Shown: positions 21,980 to 34,209, counted from the first letter of the stretch. The stretch: DNA of 64,000 nucleotides from Spirometra erinaceieuropaei (GCA_902702965.1 CACRXP010000093.1:858937-922936); one strand, 5' to 3'. Notes: generated from the sequence alone by a model not told the origin. Made by a program: numbers and translations.

Positions 21980-22980
21980 GAGAATGACGTTCTTTGGACA
22001 AAGGCACTTTATTGCGTGAATTTTCGACGCTGGCTCCCCAGGTCGTCGTCAGACGCAGACTGAGAGTAAATTTGCCGGCAACAGTTAACATCTGGCAGCG
22101 CACGTGGAAAAAATCGATAATCGTTCGCGTTTGTGCCCGTGAGCGGCCGCTATTTGCATCATTCTGTGCCGATTGACTCTCGGCTCTTCCATTGTCAATC
22201 ACTCGCAAACCGACACCATTTCAATAGTTTACTGTCTATGTTTATTAAGTACAAGTTTGAAAGAATAAAAAAACATAAATAACGAATTTTAATATTGTTT
22301 TAGTGAAGTTTACATCTAAATATCATTTAATCAGTAGTCTAAAATTTAATATGACGGATTGGAATCTACCTACATTTTTAGTGTAGATTTCAAAACCCTT
22401 CCAGTGAGTTGTGTTATTTTTGACGCACATGAAGTAAATAGGACGGGTTTCAACAAGAGAAACTGGAATTTGCTTGATTCCACCGATTGGGACGCAATAG
22501 GAACAAAGATTTTTATAAGGTGACATGCCATGAGGTCGGTTGGTGTCCAATTAATTTTCATACAAATGACAGGCGTGATCTCAAACATATAATTTAATCT
22601 TCATAGAGATAAATTTGCTTCCGTTAAATTAATTAACATTTTCGTTGGTTTTTAATTACATCGAGTTTCAGATCTGTCTCAAAATTCTGCTTAATACTTC
22701 ATGATTTTAAGTGCTTCACCTGATCGTCCATAAATACAGATTCTCAATTACCTTTCTGGTGAGAACTTTAAAATATGATTAGTTTTGAATGCATTTGCGG
22801 AATTAGTGAGTGTTCGGACGCCCTGTTTCACGATGATGGTCGTTTGGGTCATATATGAAGTCTCATTCAAACCTCAAACTTCATTTTCGAGAAAAATGGC
22901 TGTCCACAACCAAAGTCAGCAAAAAATATGTCTTTGATCAATAAGAAAACTTACCTTAAAAAGTTTCTTCTTTTAGAAAT
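21980..22980. other. Unassigned DNA with weak coding hints
   Basis: 21994-22176 is GC-richer and open on the plus strand (LREFSTLAPQVVVRRRLRV), not recognised. On the minus strand 22550-22366 is open with YFMCVKNNTTHWKGFEIYTKN and then a good phase-0 donor (AAT|GTAGGT). This could be another family middle exon, but the acceptor is unconvincing. No firm gene. Confidence 0.2.
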
Positions 22981-23059
22981 GCTTTATTTCTGCACTCCGT
23001 TGACGGATCTCTGAGTAGATTGCATTTTTGCACGGTGCGACCAAGTAAAATTGTGACAG

Positions 23060-23284
23060 TTTTTGCCGTTTCTTTCGCGTACCTATGAAATACTAATATT
23101 TTTTACACTAAATGAAAGAGCATGCCTTCCCCTATACACTGCGGCCATTCATACTGATTTGCTTGGTTTTAGACTGCGTTCTGTGATTATGAATGCTCGG
23201 CAGAGAGCCCATATAATTACTGACATTTTGCTGAAACTGAAAAATATTTTGCTCGTTCTACCTCTAACTGACATATGCATATAA
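23060..23284 (+). CDS. Possible last exon of a diverged family member
   Basis: A 225 base plus-strand exon candidate: acceptor GTGACAG at 23059, phase 0, open to a stop at 23282-23284. It encodes 74 residues, including FLPFLSRTYEILIFF, LLGFRLRSVIMNARQ and a C-terminal LPLTDICI. The last resembles the LPLCIYD and LPFCIFI ends of firm members. Phase, terminal position and length divisible by three fit the family pattern. Residue similarity is low and no upstream exons were found. Confidence 0.3.
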   Translation, partial: FLPFLSRTYEILIFFTLNERACLPLYTAAIHTDLLGFRLRSVIMNARQRAHIITDILLKLKNILLVLPLTDICI

Positions 23285-23626
23285 GCTAAACTACACGAAG
23301 AGTAGTGTTTCATATGTTTTAAGGTAGAAATGACTATTCTGTGGTAGTCATTTATGCAATATCAGGTAGAATTTTCAAAACGACAAAACAATTTCAGCGT
23401 TATTATTGCATTTTAGGACACCAAATCGCACAGATCTGCTAATTAGACATTAAGGAATTTACAAAAACCTCTGATTTTCTTAAAATAATCTTTTATTAGC
23501 AGGTTGGTTACCATGGTCCCCAAGCAAGTTCTGCGGGGTCCGCTTGTTGCGATAGGACGATCGCCATACCGTGTTTATAAGAAAAGTCGCGCGATACATC
23601 TCCAGGGATCTTTTGCTATTATATCA

Positions 23627-24235
23627 TGCGCCGCTGTGCGGGTGCTGGTTGGGTTTGAGAGAGAGCCCGTAAGGCACAAAGGAACGAGTGAGTTCCGAAT
23701 GGACGATTGGAGAGCGCCCCCTGCAACTGTATATTCCCGATCGAAAACCGACAAGTCAACCGGCTCGTGGCCCGGTGGGTAGAGGCGTGGACTTCTATAC
23801 CAACAGGTCGCCAGTTCGAGGCTCGGGGGTTCCAAAATTCGCTCTTGGTTAACGCAGGCTGACGACGGCTAATAAGCCAGTAATGGCCATTCCAATCTCC
23901 CTTGTCTGTGTCGATAATAGCATTATGCTATTAATTCCTGCGCCGCTGTGCCGCTGCTGGTTGGGCTCGAGAAAGAGCCCGTAAGGCACAACGGAACGAG
24001 TGAGTTCCGTATGAACGATCGGTGAGCGCCCCCTACCACTGTATATTCCCGATCGAAAACCGACAAGTCAACGTGCTCGTGGCCCGGTGGGTAGAGGCGT
24101 GGACGTCTATATCAACAGGTCGCCAGTTCGAGGCTCGGGTGTTCCACAATTCGGGCTTGGTTAACGCTGGCTGACGACGGCTCATAAGCAAGAAATGGTC
24201 ATTCCAGTCTCCCTTGTCTGTGTCGGTAATAGCAG
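23627..24235 (+). repeat. Two tandem copies of a ~310 bp tRNA-derived SINE
   Basis: 23627-23935 and 23939-24235 are near-identical (312 base offset). Each has a tRNA-like segment: 'GTGGCCCGGTGGGTAGAGG' resembles a pol III A box, and 'CGCCAGTTCGAGGCTCG' a B box about 40 bases later (near 23767-23823 and 24079-24135). Each ends in the dispersed core 'GGCCATTCCARTCTCCCTTG'. The second copy runs directly into the PLE coding region. Confidence 0.6.
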
Positions 24236-25006
24236 CAGACAGGTCGGACTAAGCCGACGTTTGGAAACAGAACGGCCAAAAATATGGCGGGCGCTTCCAT
24301 ACATCGATGGCGTTTCTGAGGCGGTCTCCCGTCTCTTAAGACCGCTGGGGATCGGCATCGCCCACCGACCGGAGTCAAAAATTCGACATCCGGTCACGAG
24401 ACCTAAGCCCCCTCTGCCACCACGTGAAACCACTAACGTCATCTACCGGATCCAGTGTAACTCCTGTGAAGCCAACTACATTGGGGAGACGGGCAAACGA
24501 CTACAGACCCGTGTTGGAGAACACATGAGGGCAGTAAGGCGAATGGACCCTTTGTCTCTGGTGGCCGAACACTGCGCCGATTCCGGACACACGTTCGCCT
24601 TTGAGCACGTCAAATTCTGGGCAGAGGAAGCGACCGCATAGCCAGGGAAACAATCGAGGCTTGGCACACAGGGACAACCTCCATCAACCGTTGTGTGGCT
24701 CTTCCCGCTGCCTATCAAGCCCTTCGAGCACTGCTCAGTAAACAAATGAGCAGACGTGAACCCAGGCTAAATACGAATCCAAACATGAGTGAGTCCATGG
24801 CGGATGCACACTTAGCCACCCCTCAACATGGTTCAGACGAAGGCGCAGTCGTCACCACAGCCGTTCCATCTACTAGTCCGGCGGACGAGAAAACGGACAG
24901 TCGTTGCGGCGTAAACAAGGGTGCCAGCCTTGAACGACAGTTAAGGTCAATGAAGGTACGGGCGATGACCACCAAAATCTCAACGCCGGCCACCGAAGTA
25001 GATTGA
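24236..25006 (+). mobile_element. Penelope-like element, GIY-YIG endonuclease end
   Basis: The plus-strand frame reads the pre-nuclease linker VSEAVSRLLRPLGIGIAHRP, then the GIY-YIG domain: NVIYRIQCNSCEANYIGETG, KRLQTRVGEHMRAVRR, and VAEHCADSGHTFAFEHVKF. Near 24640 the frame shifts once; the tail continues as RETIEAWHTGTTSINRCVAL with PAAYQALRALLSKQMSRRE to a stop at about 25006. The reverse transcriptase half is absent, so this is a 5'-truncated copy, as is usual for retroelements. It is less decayed than the other PLEs in the window, with a single frameshift. Confidence 0.8.
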
Positions 25007-25083
25007 GTACATTCCGTCACCCTCCCTCCCCCCCGTCCGCCAGAGTCCCTGTGCGCATGCGCTGGTGACCACTAAAGCACTAA

Positions 25084-26505
25084 AGCACTGATTCTGGCTT
25101 GTTTGATTCCATTCAGCCAACCAGAATTCTTACCACCAGCTGGGACCGGAAACAAAAACATGTGCTCAGACGAGCCTGGCGCAGCTGGTCCACGACTGGG
25201 GTCAACCAGCTGGGTCATAAGCACTTCATCGAAACGAAGTTCATGAGTGCCTCGTCACCCGCCATTCTCTCTCGCTGCAGATCGGGTATTTATTCACTCA
25301 GTAATGGGCGCAGAGCGATCCATTGGCTTCCCGAAGCAAACAAGCATCGTATTAGAGATGGGGGTCACGAGCAGGCACCACATACGTGGCCGAAATCAAC
25401 CAAGCTATGATAGCAGTGCGGATACGACCGAGTCTGTGGGGTAGATTGATACAGCACTTTTTAGGGCTTGTTTGCCTTCATTCAGCCAAACGGAACCCTG
25501 ACAACCTCCTGGGACCGGAAACACAAACATGCGCACAGACGCAAATGACGCAGCTGGTCCACCACTGGGACCTCCCATATGGGTCATAAGCACTTCATCC
25601 AACGGAAGTTCATCAGTGCCTCGCCACCTGCTATTCTCTGTCGCTGCAGATCGGGTATTTATCAATCAGGAATGGGCGCAGAGCGATCCATTGGCTTTTC
25701 GAAGCAAACAAGCATCGTATGAGAGATAGGGGTTACGAGCAGGCACCAACTACGAGGCCGAAATCGGCCAAGCTATGATAGCAGAGCGGATAAGACAGAG
25801 TCTGCGGGGTAGATTGATACAGCACTGTTTTGGGCTTGTTTGCCTTCACTCAGCCAAGCAGTACAATGACCACCTGCTGGGACCGGAAATAGAAACTTTC
25901 GCACAGACGCATGTGGCGCAGCTGCTCCACCAATGGGGTCTTGCAGATGGGTCAATAGCACTTCATCGAACCGAAGTTCATCAGTGCCTCGCCACCCGCC
26001 ATTATCTGTCGCTGCAGATCGGCTATCTATTCACACAGGAAAGGGAGCACACCGATCCATTGGCTTCTTGAAGCAAACAAGCTTCGTATGTGCGATAGGG
26101 GTCACGAACAGGCAACCACCTACCCGACCGAACTCTGCCAACCTACGATTGCATAGCGGATACGACAGAGGCTGGTGGGTAGATTGATATAGCACTGATT
26201 CTGGCTTGCCTGCCTCCATTCAGCCAACCAGTACCCTGACCAACTGATGGGACCGGAAACAAAACATGCGCACAGACGCACGTGGCGCAGCTGCTCTCCC
26301 ACTGGAGTCTTCCAGATGGGTCAATAGGACTTCATCTAAACCTAGTTCGTCAGTGCCTCGCCACCCGCCGTTATCTGTCCCTGCAGATCGGGTATTTATC
26401 CACTCAGGAATGGGCGCACACAGATCCATTGGCTTCCCGGTGCAAACAAGATTCCTATGGGCGATAGGGTTCAAGAACAGGCAACCACCTACGATACGAT
26501 TGTCC
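25084..26505 (+). repeat. 369 bp tandem array, about 3.9 copies
   Basis: Units start at 25084, 25453, 25821 and 26191 (each at an AGCACT motif), giving periods of 369, 368 and 370 bp. Shared tracts include 'CTGGGACCGGAAA', 'CACTTCATC', 'TCGCTGCAGATCGG', 'GATCCATTGGCTTC' and 'GCAAACAAG'. The last unit is incomplete. The array begins 77 bp after the end of the PLE frame. Many open frames arise in several registers only because the period is divisible by three or nearly so. Confidence 0.9.
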
Positions 26506-26509
26506 ATAT

Positions 26510-27850
26510 TTTTCTGATATTTACGTCTACAATTTTGCCGTCAGATCTCCCCATAATTATACCCGTGGTCTAATACGTGGACTACATTCACGGCCGCATT
26601 TTGCTTAGTGCATCTCGGAGCATGAGTTTTTTTGGTGCAGCGTTAATTACAAAAAATTACTTGTGCATAGTAACCCGGACACGATTTATTTAACTGATAT
26701 GTCATTAGCATGCGCAGGGCCATATTTATTTACCCTTGAATATCACGCGGACATATACCCACACAGTCTATGCTTCAATGCATTACTTTTTCGAAGGATT
26801 ACTGTACACTCAAAGCACATCTTCTTTTAATCGCCTATAATAATTTGTAAATACTTTCATTTCAAACAGATTAGTTGATAAAAATTCGTTTATGCTTACG
26901 TACAGAACGTCAGCAATGAAATCGTCAAGGTGGGTATCGTTGTGGCCGGAATTGCTCTGCTCAAAACTGCGAATTAAGCAACGAGGAGGAGGCGAAATAC
27001 CGCACAGTCTGCGCCCTAGGCAGAATGAAAGAAACCGTCCCCGTCCTTGCGTATTCTGCCGAGGTTTGTTTAAGTAACGCGTCTTATATTGTTCGCATAA
27101 TGCAAACACAATTTAGGCTGCAACACTAAATCTGATAGGGACGCATAACAACCTTGATACGTGATAGGTCGTCGGTTTTTGGAGTTCGCATAGTATAGAA
27201 CTTGATCGTGCTGCATGTAACTTCTTGCTTATTTATAATTAGTTGAGAAAACAAAACGTTTTCTACTACAGAGGTTGACGTTTCGAATTTGTACAAAAAA
27301 ACTAACTAATTTTAAAAATTTCTACTTTGTATAGATTCACCTTTTGTTAAGTATTGCCTTCATTCCGCGAATCGGTTCTCATCTATGCATGTTTATATCT
27401 ACTCTGCCTTGATTCACGCAATTGTTCAAGATTGTAAGCTTCATTTAAACATGGACAAGCGTTGCCACACTGTGGATGTCATTAGAATTCCTTTGTTATG
27501 TGTAAATATTTCATAATATTTGAAATACTAGATACAATAGGCATTTACGTATTCGACTTACAAGTATTCGGGAGGACAATAAATTTTAACCCCAGAAAAT
27601 GTTTTGAATAATGACTTTTGCTTGTTTTGCCCAGGAACACTTAATAGCAATAGTTGTATCCTTTATTCAATGTCCTCAAAACGAGCTGCATATTCCTCGT
27701 TTACGGTTCATCCCCTGAAATAAGGTTCACAAGGCTTACGAATAAACCGATAGGATATTCTGCTATATTTTTTTAGGAAAGACATAGGCTGACAAGAGTG
27801 CTACTAATCAAAGTCGCTCTGTTCCGATACGCAATACATATATGCATACT
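26510..27850. other. AT-rich intergenic DNA with one splice-like open segment
   Basis: On the minus strand, an excellent acceptor (CCTCCTCCTCGTTGC...TTCGCAG at about 26976) is followed by an open frame with NSGHNDTHLDDFIADVLY and a donor TAC|GTAAGC. The phases do not match the secreted family. It may be an exon of an unrelated gene. Otherwise nothing recognised. Confidence 0.2.
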
Positions 27851-27861
27851 TACGGTAGCAC

Positions 27862-29317
27862 TCAATCAGAGATGCAATACATTGTCACCTGTTTGTGAAA
27901 GGCTAGGCGTGCAAAAAATTCCAACTTTGGAAATGTTCTTATGCCCAGTCGTCCAGCCTTGGGAGTCATGTGTGATGAGATTTGGCGATAAACAATTTGT
28001 GATAGATTATGAAATTTTCGATCCGTCAAACGGAGACTCCTTGGGTGTGTACTGCGGCAGTAGTAGTTCACCGTCACCACTGCGGACACGCGTGGAAGCG
28101 CTAATCGCGGGGAAAATTTACTGCCCTTTAAAACATATTGAATATAGATTAATTATCTAAAGGAAAAACATATTTCTCAAATGCAAAGATTTGTAAGTGC
28201 AGAACGATGAGTTTTAAAAATAGGCAGTAACCGTTAATATGGAAAACGCACGCTGTACGTTAAGGGTGTATGTGACATGACAAGATATCGGTAATATTTT
28301 AAAGATTTTTCAAACCTTTGCAAGCAAATACATGGAAAGTTGCGAAAACTCGATCGGACATCTAAGTACGATTAGGTCGGCTTCATTTAGGATGCGAAAT
28401 ACGACGCAGTTAGCCGTTTCTACGGCTAGCATACTGTCCATCCATAATCCAATCCAATAATTTAAGCTGGACGTTTCAACAAACATTAGTGGGAAAAATT
28501 TATTCATAGAGTTTTCCACGAAATCACTCGTCACTATGCCCTCGCCACGCTTTGGACATTGATGCCTGTCTAGGAATAAAAGAAAACGAGATGCGATCAT
28601 GAAATCTGAAGAATTTGCCTGTCAATCCCTAACGTTAGAATTGCCAGTTATGCCTCAATTTCTCTTCACAAATTGCTCAACCGTATTGTTAGGCATACCT
28701 ACATCAATGTGCGACGGGTATGCCCCAACCGGTACTGAAATGGATGGCTCTGTTGAGAAAAGTGAATATTTCCGTGTTGCATTGTTCCCAAGAACAGATA
28801 GAACTCAAGATTTTTTCCAGAAGTATGCTGGACAACCTTAAAATTATTAGTGAAATCGAGTGTGGTCTAACGAACTAGAAAACATGATCAAGGTACAAAC
28901 GGCCGCGATCTGTAAATGTAATACTACTCATCCACGTATATGTGTAGAACGTTCTCTAAATATACCTAAGTCCTGTTCTAAACGTTTTTAATTTTATCCA
29001 AAAAATCAAACTCTTCAGTGTAAGAAAAAATTCTTTAAGGACATGATAAAACAAAAGCCAGAAACCTCAATTTAAAACGCTACAGAACGCAATCGCATCG
29101 CACATTTTGCGCACTTATTTAATGTCAAGGAATTAAACTCTTACAAAATACTTTTGATTGAGGGTTAATAATTTGTTTTAAGGAAATTCCCGTTTCTCAC
29201 CACGTATGATTAAGCATGTTGCCCTGCTTAATGATGACTAAAGACATGACAAAATGGAAACTTACTTAAATTTATGCAGCCCAGAGCACACCAAAAAACT
29301 GCTAGCAAGCACTTCAT
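27862..29317 (-). CDS. Secreted cysteine-protein family, diverged member F (189 aa, three exons)
   Basis: Predicted exons: 29317-29266 (52 bases), 28569-28316 (254) and 28125-27862 (264). Exon 1 encodes a classic signal peptide (MKCLLAVFWCALGCINL) and ends in phase 1 at a strong donor, TTTAA|GTAAGT. Exon 2 follows TTTTCTTTTATTCCTAG, contains RHQCPKRGEG, NCVVFRIL and LRCPIEFSQLSMYLLAK, and leaves in phase 0 at AAAG|GTTTGA. Exon 3 is in phase 0 and carries KFHNLSQIVYRQISSHMTP and the end TMYCISD, matching the spacing of the VLRM...PFC exon elsewhere. All three phases and length remainders match members B-D, though residue identity is low. The exon 3 acceptor (TTTTAAAG) is weak. Plus-strand open frames across the locus (27798-28160, 28599-28841) look antisense. 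Confidence 0.5.
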
Positions 29318-29439
29318 GATCAATCGCCATGCGTGCCTGATACAACGTTGATGCTTCAGACGAAAGCGCTCTATTTAAGGTGCACCAGCGCACCAGTGAT
29401 AGTCTGCCGTTGTATGCAAAGCGCTTTGCAGGACATTAC

Positions 29440-31085
29440 GATGATTAGTGTTTTTTTGGAGAAAAGTGAAGTGCTCACCAGATCAAGGGTATTGCATTGC
29501 TGACGTTTCGGAAAGCTTAACCGGCTCTTAATTTTTAAAGCGTCTGGTGCAAAAACTGACCAGCATTTTGAACGAACACCCGATAGACCTTGGGCTGATC
29601 AGTTTTTTTCGTCTTCCGATGCATTGTCCCTCTAACCGTGATTTATGAATTTTGATGACCTCCTGTGTTGTGTGCCGTCAAATCAATTACGGTTCGTGGC
29701 GCTTGTTCTCCCTTTTGTATGAATTAGTCAACGGACTGAGTTTCCTCGGTATTCTTGAGCTCCGTGTGACCATATTGTCCAAGACATGACGAATGCAGTA
29801 ACGCAGGACTTTAAAGGCCGCAAGGCGGTCCAGATGCGTGTGGATGGAGTTGACATCTGAGTAATAAGCGTCAACTGTGAGACGTTCTGACCTTATGGTG
29901 TCCAGGCCTAAAAACGTTGCTCCTTGAAAGTCAAAACTGTGGCCAGTTTCTCAAATGTGGGTCGTAACCTGTGAGCTTGGTGTAATCTCTGAGTTGCTAG
30001 TTTGTGCTCATATAGGTGGGTCTGTAGTTTCTGTCCGATTTTCCCAACGCAGTTCCAGTCCTCATTCTTACAACATATTTGAAAGACAACTGCGAAGATT
30101 CCAGTGGGAGACAGTATGTCTATAGGCGGTATCAAACGACGACGAATTGCCGCTTGAGGTCGAAAGCCAATGCCTGCCCAGTCGGTTTGTTACAGACTGC
30201 TTCTGAGACCCCCTTATTTTAAGGAGTAACATACAGACATCGGTCGTTCTTCTTGTGGCCGTCGTCTCTTCATTCAGATGTTGTTTTGCTTGGTAAAGTA
30301 ACTTTGGTATGCAGTGACTCGAAAGAAGTCATAAACGTATTGTCGTTCAACTGTTTTGTCGACTGGTGTGCTGAAATGTGTTTTGACTATTTGGAATTGA
30401 GCACGGACTCAGCTGCGTTTGTGAGAGAGAAGTGATTGCTGTTTAAGTGCAGTATTTGACTTGTGTTGGTGAATTCTATGCAAACGGTAGTTTGCAATCG
30501 TCCAGTTGCACACCGACGCACGAGGACATCGAGGAAGGGAAGTTGGTAGCTTTTTTTAGCTTTCATCGTGGATTGGATATGCGGGACAACGATGTGCAAT
30601 GATTCTCGAGGATACCCCACGCCAGATGATTTGACGGTGACGAAAATGTTGTCATCGTGACGAGCGCAGAACTTTGGTTGACACTTGGTAAACACTAAGT
30701 TGAAGGAACACTTCAGCAATCAGTCCTGATTTTGGGAGCCTTTGGGGTGCCTTCAATGGGATCATAAATTTGGGTACCAAGAGCACAATATGATTAAGAC
30801 AGTATCATAAGAGCTATTTGAGATGTTTGGTCTTCAGGGGGTTGTCTTCTTCGTCGTAACGGTCCACCAGGTGTTGTCTCACAAGGTCTGTTACTAGTTG
30901 TTTTAGGATGGTGTGAAGAGCGAAACGACATCAACAAATAGCATGGATTCATCGGGCCCTAGTTTAAGATGTTTTAAACATTCATGGAACTGTTTACCAG
31001 AAGACACTCTTGTTGGCCAACCTTCTGTCGGGAACGTAAAACGAGCAAACATCCTTAGGCTTAGTTTTGCCCGATGAGTCACCAT
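29440..31085 (-). mobile_element. Penelope-like element, minus strand, RT and GIY-YIG, degenerate
   Basis: Read on the minus strand. RT start near 31080-30900: QFHECLKHLKLGPDESMLF then VDVVSLFTPS. Catalytic region near 30660-30480: DDNIFVTVKSS, HIQSTMKAKKSYQLPFLDVL and TTVCIEFTNTSQILHLNSN, corresponding to the PLE 'YVDDIF ... QLPFLDVLV ... NTSQILHYNSNH' stretch. GIY-YIG part near 30090-29910: VVFQICCKNEDWNCVGKIGQ, KLQTHLYEHKLATQRLHQ. Downstream 29500-29530 has a CGAAACGTCAGC tract of the kind found at PLE ends. Frames are broken many times. Domain order is complete, so this was once a nearly full-length insertion. Confidence 0.75.
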
Positions 31086-31099
31086 CGCATTTTTTCGAT

Positions 31100-31930
31100 T
31101 TTGAGCTTAATACGTCGTCATGATCGTTATTCATATAACCCAACGTACTATATTCAACCGGATTGCATGATGGTTGTTGCCTGTGTATGAAGGAATCTAC
31201 ACAAAACGTTACGTTGGCTTGTTCTACTATATGTCGAAAGTTGTACTCCGTACTTATGCATAAACTACAAAAACTGAAGTTGATGTATCACACAGAACAT
31301 TCGTTAAAACGGAAGAATAGGATATTTTTAAGAAATATAACATACATTTATTTGTTTGGAGTGCATAAACAGTGATCATTGCCACATTAAGATGCCATGC
31401 GGCTTTTCGGTCATCAGAATTATTGCACAGAACACATACACTCGTTTACGCGAGAAGTATTTTATCGTTAAATATTCTACTTAAACTAAACTTGCAGGTC
31501 TGCTATAAATGTTTATATTGTAAGATTCTTAAGATCGCAAAATCTTAATCTAACTAGAGTACCATATGTCGGCCTAATAACACTTTAGTTGTTAGATGAA
31601 ATGTAACATTATACATTTTAAACTTTTACCGGTCTCCTTTTGATACATGCTTCGAAATATACTGAAATACGGAATGCTAACATCATAAAGGCTAAAAGGC
31701 TATAGGCTTTGAACTATTTACAAACTGTTTGCAGGCAGCCAGCAATATGTACATAGTAGCATGATACAACATAAGAACGCACTTTATTAGCATTTATTTC
31801 ATGGAGCCCAATACCATGCTCACAAAGGGAATCAATATTATCCCTATAATACCGCTAACTTTCGTCTCAAGTCTTTTCCTTTAATTGCCTGATTTTTCGC
31901 ACTAGTATAGTTTGTTGAAAGATTTCCCCC
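31100..31930. other. AT-rich intergenic DNA
   Basis: A cysteine-rich 70-codon plus-strand frame at 31163-31375 (DGCCLCMKES) has no support beyond being open. Nothing else seen. Confidence 0.25.
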
Positions 31931-31937
31931 TTATAGA

Positions 31938-32760
31938 GTGAAGCCATTCTCTTCACAGTTTTCCAATCCTCCACAATGTGTATATCAGGCCAAACGTAGT
32001 ACTTTTGATGGTGTTGGTCTTATGGTCCACCCTCCTCTGAAAGAAATAAATAAGCGTTGCTGCGAGTACGCATATGCTATTCTTGACAGCTCCTTTGTCC
32101 TGAATACCATCCTGCGTTTCCTTTGCCTAACTAAAACATCCGCGTGCGGCTATCCAGGCTAGGTTGTCTCTTGTCCTAGCGACCATTTTTTACTTCCCGC
32201 ACTCAAGCTCTCCAATCTGGAAGGCGAAAATCTACGATTTCTCCCAATGACTGAGGGGTTCTTCAATGTTCCCTTCTCTTTCCACCCATTATTATCACTC
32301 CACGCTGATAAGTTAAGATCCCCCTAACAACTTTTTCTTTCTGATTATGTGGTTTTTGGTCACCCTCTCAAAATCGGACACACCGGTCTCTGAAGGATGA
32401 CAACGACCATGTCTTAGTATGGTCGGAGGAAAATGGTCTCCTAATCAACAACCAAAAATCAATTCCGACTGCAGTCTTTTCAAGGCCTGCATCCTTTGAC
32501 ATCCTTCCCAACGAGGTGTCCTCTTTCAGGTACCTTGGCGTTACTTAGTCAGTAATCCTTTCATTTAACCACCATAGTGATTTTCTATTTACTAGAGTTA
32601 GTAAACGTCTTTATTAAATTAGTCGTTTACGTTTCTACCCCACACCCCAACCCTTAGTGTGCCAATTCATAGATGTCTGCATTCCTCTTCTTATTCCTTA
32701 TCGCTTGCTTGTCATTTCCCCTGTTTTTGACAGTCTAGCACAGTCACATTTCGCCTCTTA
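31938..32760 (+). mobile_element. CR1-like LINE, reverse transcriptase fragment
   Basis: The plus strand, with frameshifts, reads AKRSTFDGVGLMVHPPLKEI then CCEYAYAILDSS...LNTI (RT domain around motif A, where intact elements have a catalytic aspartate). Further on come DDNDHVLVWSEENGLLINN, QKSIPTAVFS, SSFRYLGV and SFNHHSDFLFTRVSKRLY. This order (motif A, then 'WS..NGL.IN..K', then 'F.YLGV') is standard for CR1/jockey-type LINE reverse transcriptases. The YADD box is destroyed near 32330. Non-functional. It lies upstream of the endonuclease part at 34276, so the two are separate copies or rearranged pieces. Confidence 0.65.
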
Positions 32761-32769
32761 AGTAATTTC

Positions 32770-34005
32770 ATTAACATGGATTATTTAGTGCCATATGGTG
32801 CTCGATTGGACTGACATCCTATGATGAAGAAGATAGAGTGGTCATGTTGTTACCACAATTAATTGACCTATGTCGAACTAGTCGTTGTATGAGGACCATG
32901 ATTTGGGCATTCAGAGTAAAGTCGGCCAACAGCGAAGACACACGGACACATCGGTGCTTCCGTGCAAGTGTCTTCAGAATAATCGATAAATTCTTGCAAA
33001 AGATTGACAGCCGTGAAGAACAGGGATTAAAGCAGTCACGAAAATGAGCACATCGGACCGACGCTGTGGTTAGCCACAAGTAGTATCGACTATACGCAAC
33101 ACTTTTCCCGTTACAGGCACATATTCCAGGCTCTCACGCACCTGGTCGGACGGATGCGGAGGCCACTATGTGTGCCGGGAGAACCAGTGACTGGAGCCTA
33201 TTTCGACACTTACACAGATCCTACACATTAGTTGGTCAGGGTGTCTTTTTCGGGCATGCACGCATACAGACCAACAATGCGAAAATAATATCAACAGGAA
33301 CTGCACATATTAGCAAATTAGGAGAGAATAACACAGAGCCCCCTGACATAAGCACATATTAGTTTTATTGTTTGCGCAGACGGACGCGAGAATTAACGGA
33401 ATCTGTGGAAGACATTAACAAAGTTGTATCACTGCCATTTGTTTTTTTTATTGGTGCGCAATGTGCCTGGCAGACCGCGCAGTTAGAAACCGTGAATAAG
33501 AGTTGTATAAACGAGCGAAAACACTTTTTCGCAGTTATCGGTCTAGAAAGGTGAAATCGATTAAGACCGTGTGCAAAAGTAACCTTAACTTAACATTACG
33601 CTTGTTGTAAAACGCTACGAAAAATTTAATCACGTGTTACCTTGTTTAACTTTCGAAGGAATTTATGCATGAACTAGGAGTGAATCCTTCGGAACAGTCC
33701 TTTACAGGCACCGTTCAAAATTCGAAGTGAATGTTTGAGCTGATATCCATTAGCTACTGCGGCATAATCGGGTGACATTCACAAACCACCAACGGGCAGC
33801 CAGAAGTATCAAATGAAATTATTTTTCACGAGGCTTAAATAATAGGCATTAAGTAAAAGCCCATATTCGGCTTACGTTTAACCAGAAACCTAGACCTATT
33901 TCAATATGCCTACTGAAACTTAACGTCAAGGCATGTTGGAACAATGTACATATGCGCCAACGCACATAACCATTAACAAAATATGTCGCGTCACTCAAGA
34001 TCCAT
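32770..34005. other. Intergenic DNA including one satellite-related monomer
   Basis: 33640-33830 resembles 36945-37160 ('CTTGTTTAAYTTYCGARGAA' start and 'AACRGGCAGCCAG' end) and shares tracts with the satellite at 30-4870. An open plus-strand segment, 33380-33550, is bounded by an acceptor (TTTGCGCAG) and a donor (AAAG|GTGAAA) with matching phase 2, but resembles nothing in the window. Confidence 0.3.
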
Positions 34006-34008
34006 TGT

Positions 34009-34209
34009 TCATAGACACTCAGTAACGTTAAAACGCGCCCAAACAAGCACATCCATATGTAACACGTCAAGAGCTTTCTCTTCAGTGTTGAATTTAGATT
34101 TGCGATTATAACCTCGATAAAGGATACGACATAGCAAAATGATCCACCTCAGGACTTTGTCATAATTTTTGTAACCCATAAACGACAAATTGTGAATGAT
34201 TGCATTCAA
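34009..34209 (-). pseudogene. Possible decayed last exon of the secreted family
   Basis: The minus-strand frame contains KVLRWIILLCRILYRGY followed by DVLHMDVLVWARF and ends TECL. It resembles VLRMLHAVPHIFRRIY and the tryptophan/cysteine-bearing end of the family's last exon. The upstream part of the exon is out of frame (a stop lies just before 34209), which would make it a frameshifted copy. Similarity is short and may be chance. Confidence 0.25.

Noticed and set aside
25099..26517. Many overlapping ORFs of 60-103 codons on both strands
   Set aside because: They repeat every ~369 bp with the tandem array and have no domains.
27798..28160. 120-codon plus-strand cysteine-containing frame (LGVQKIPTLEMFLCPVV...)
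   Set aside because: It overlaps the last exon of member F on the other strand. It has no donor and no relatives. It is kept only as a possible refutation of model F.
33380..33550. Clean-looking exon with acceptor, donor and symmetrical phase 2
   Set aside because: Phases differ from the secreted family and nothing similar was seen elsewhere. A single segment of this kind can arise by chance.
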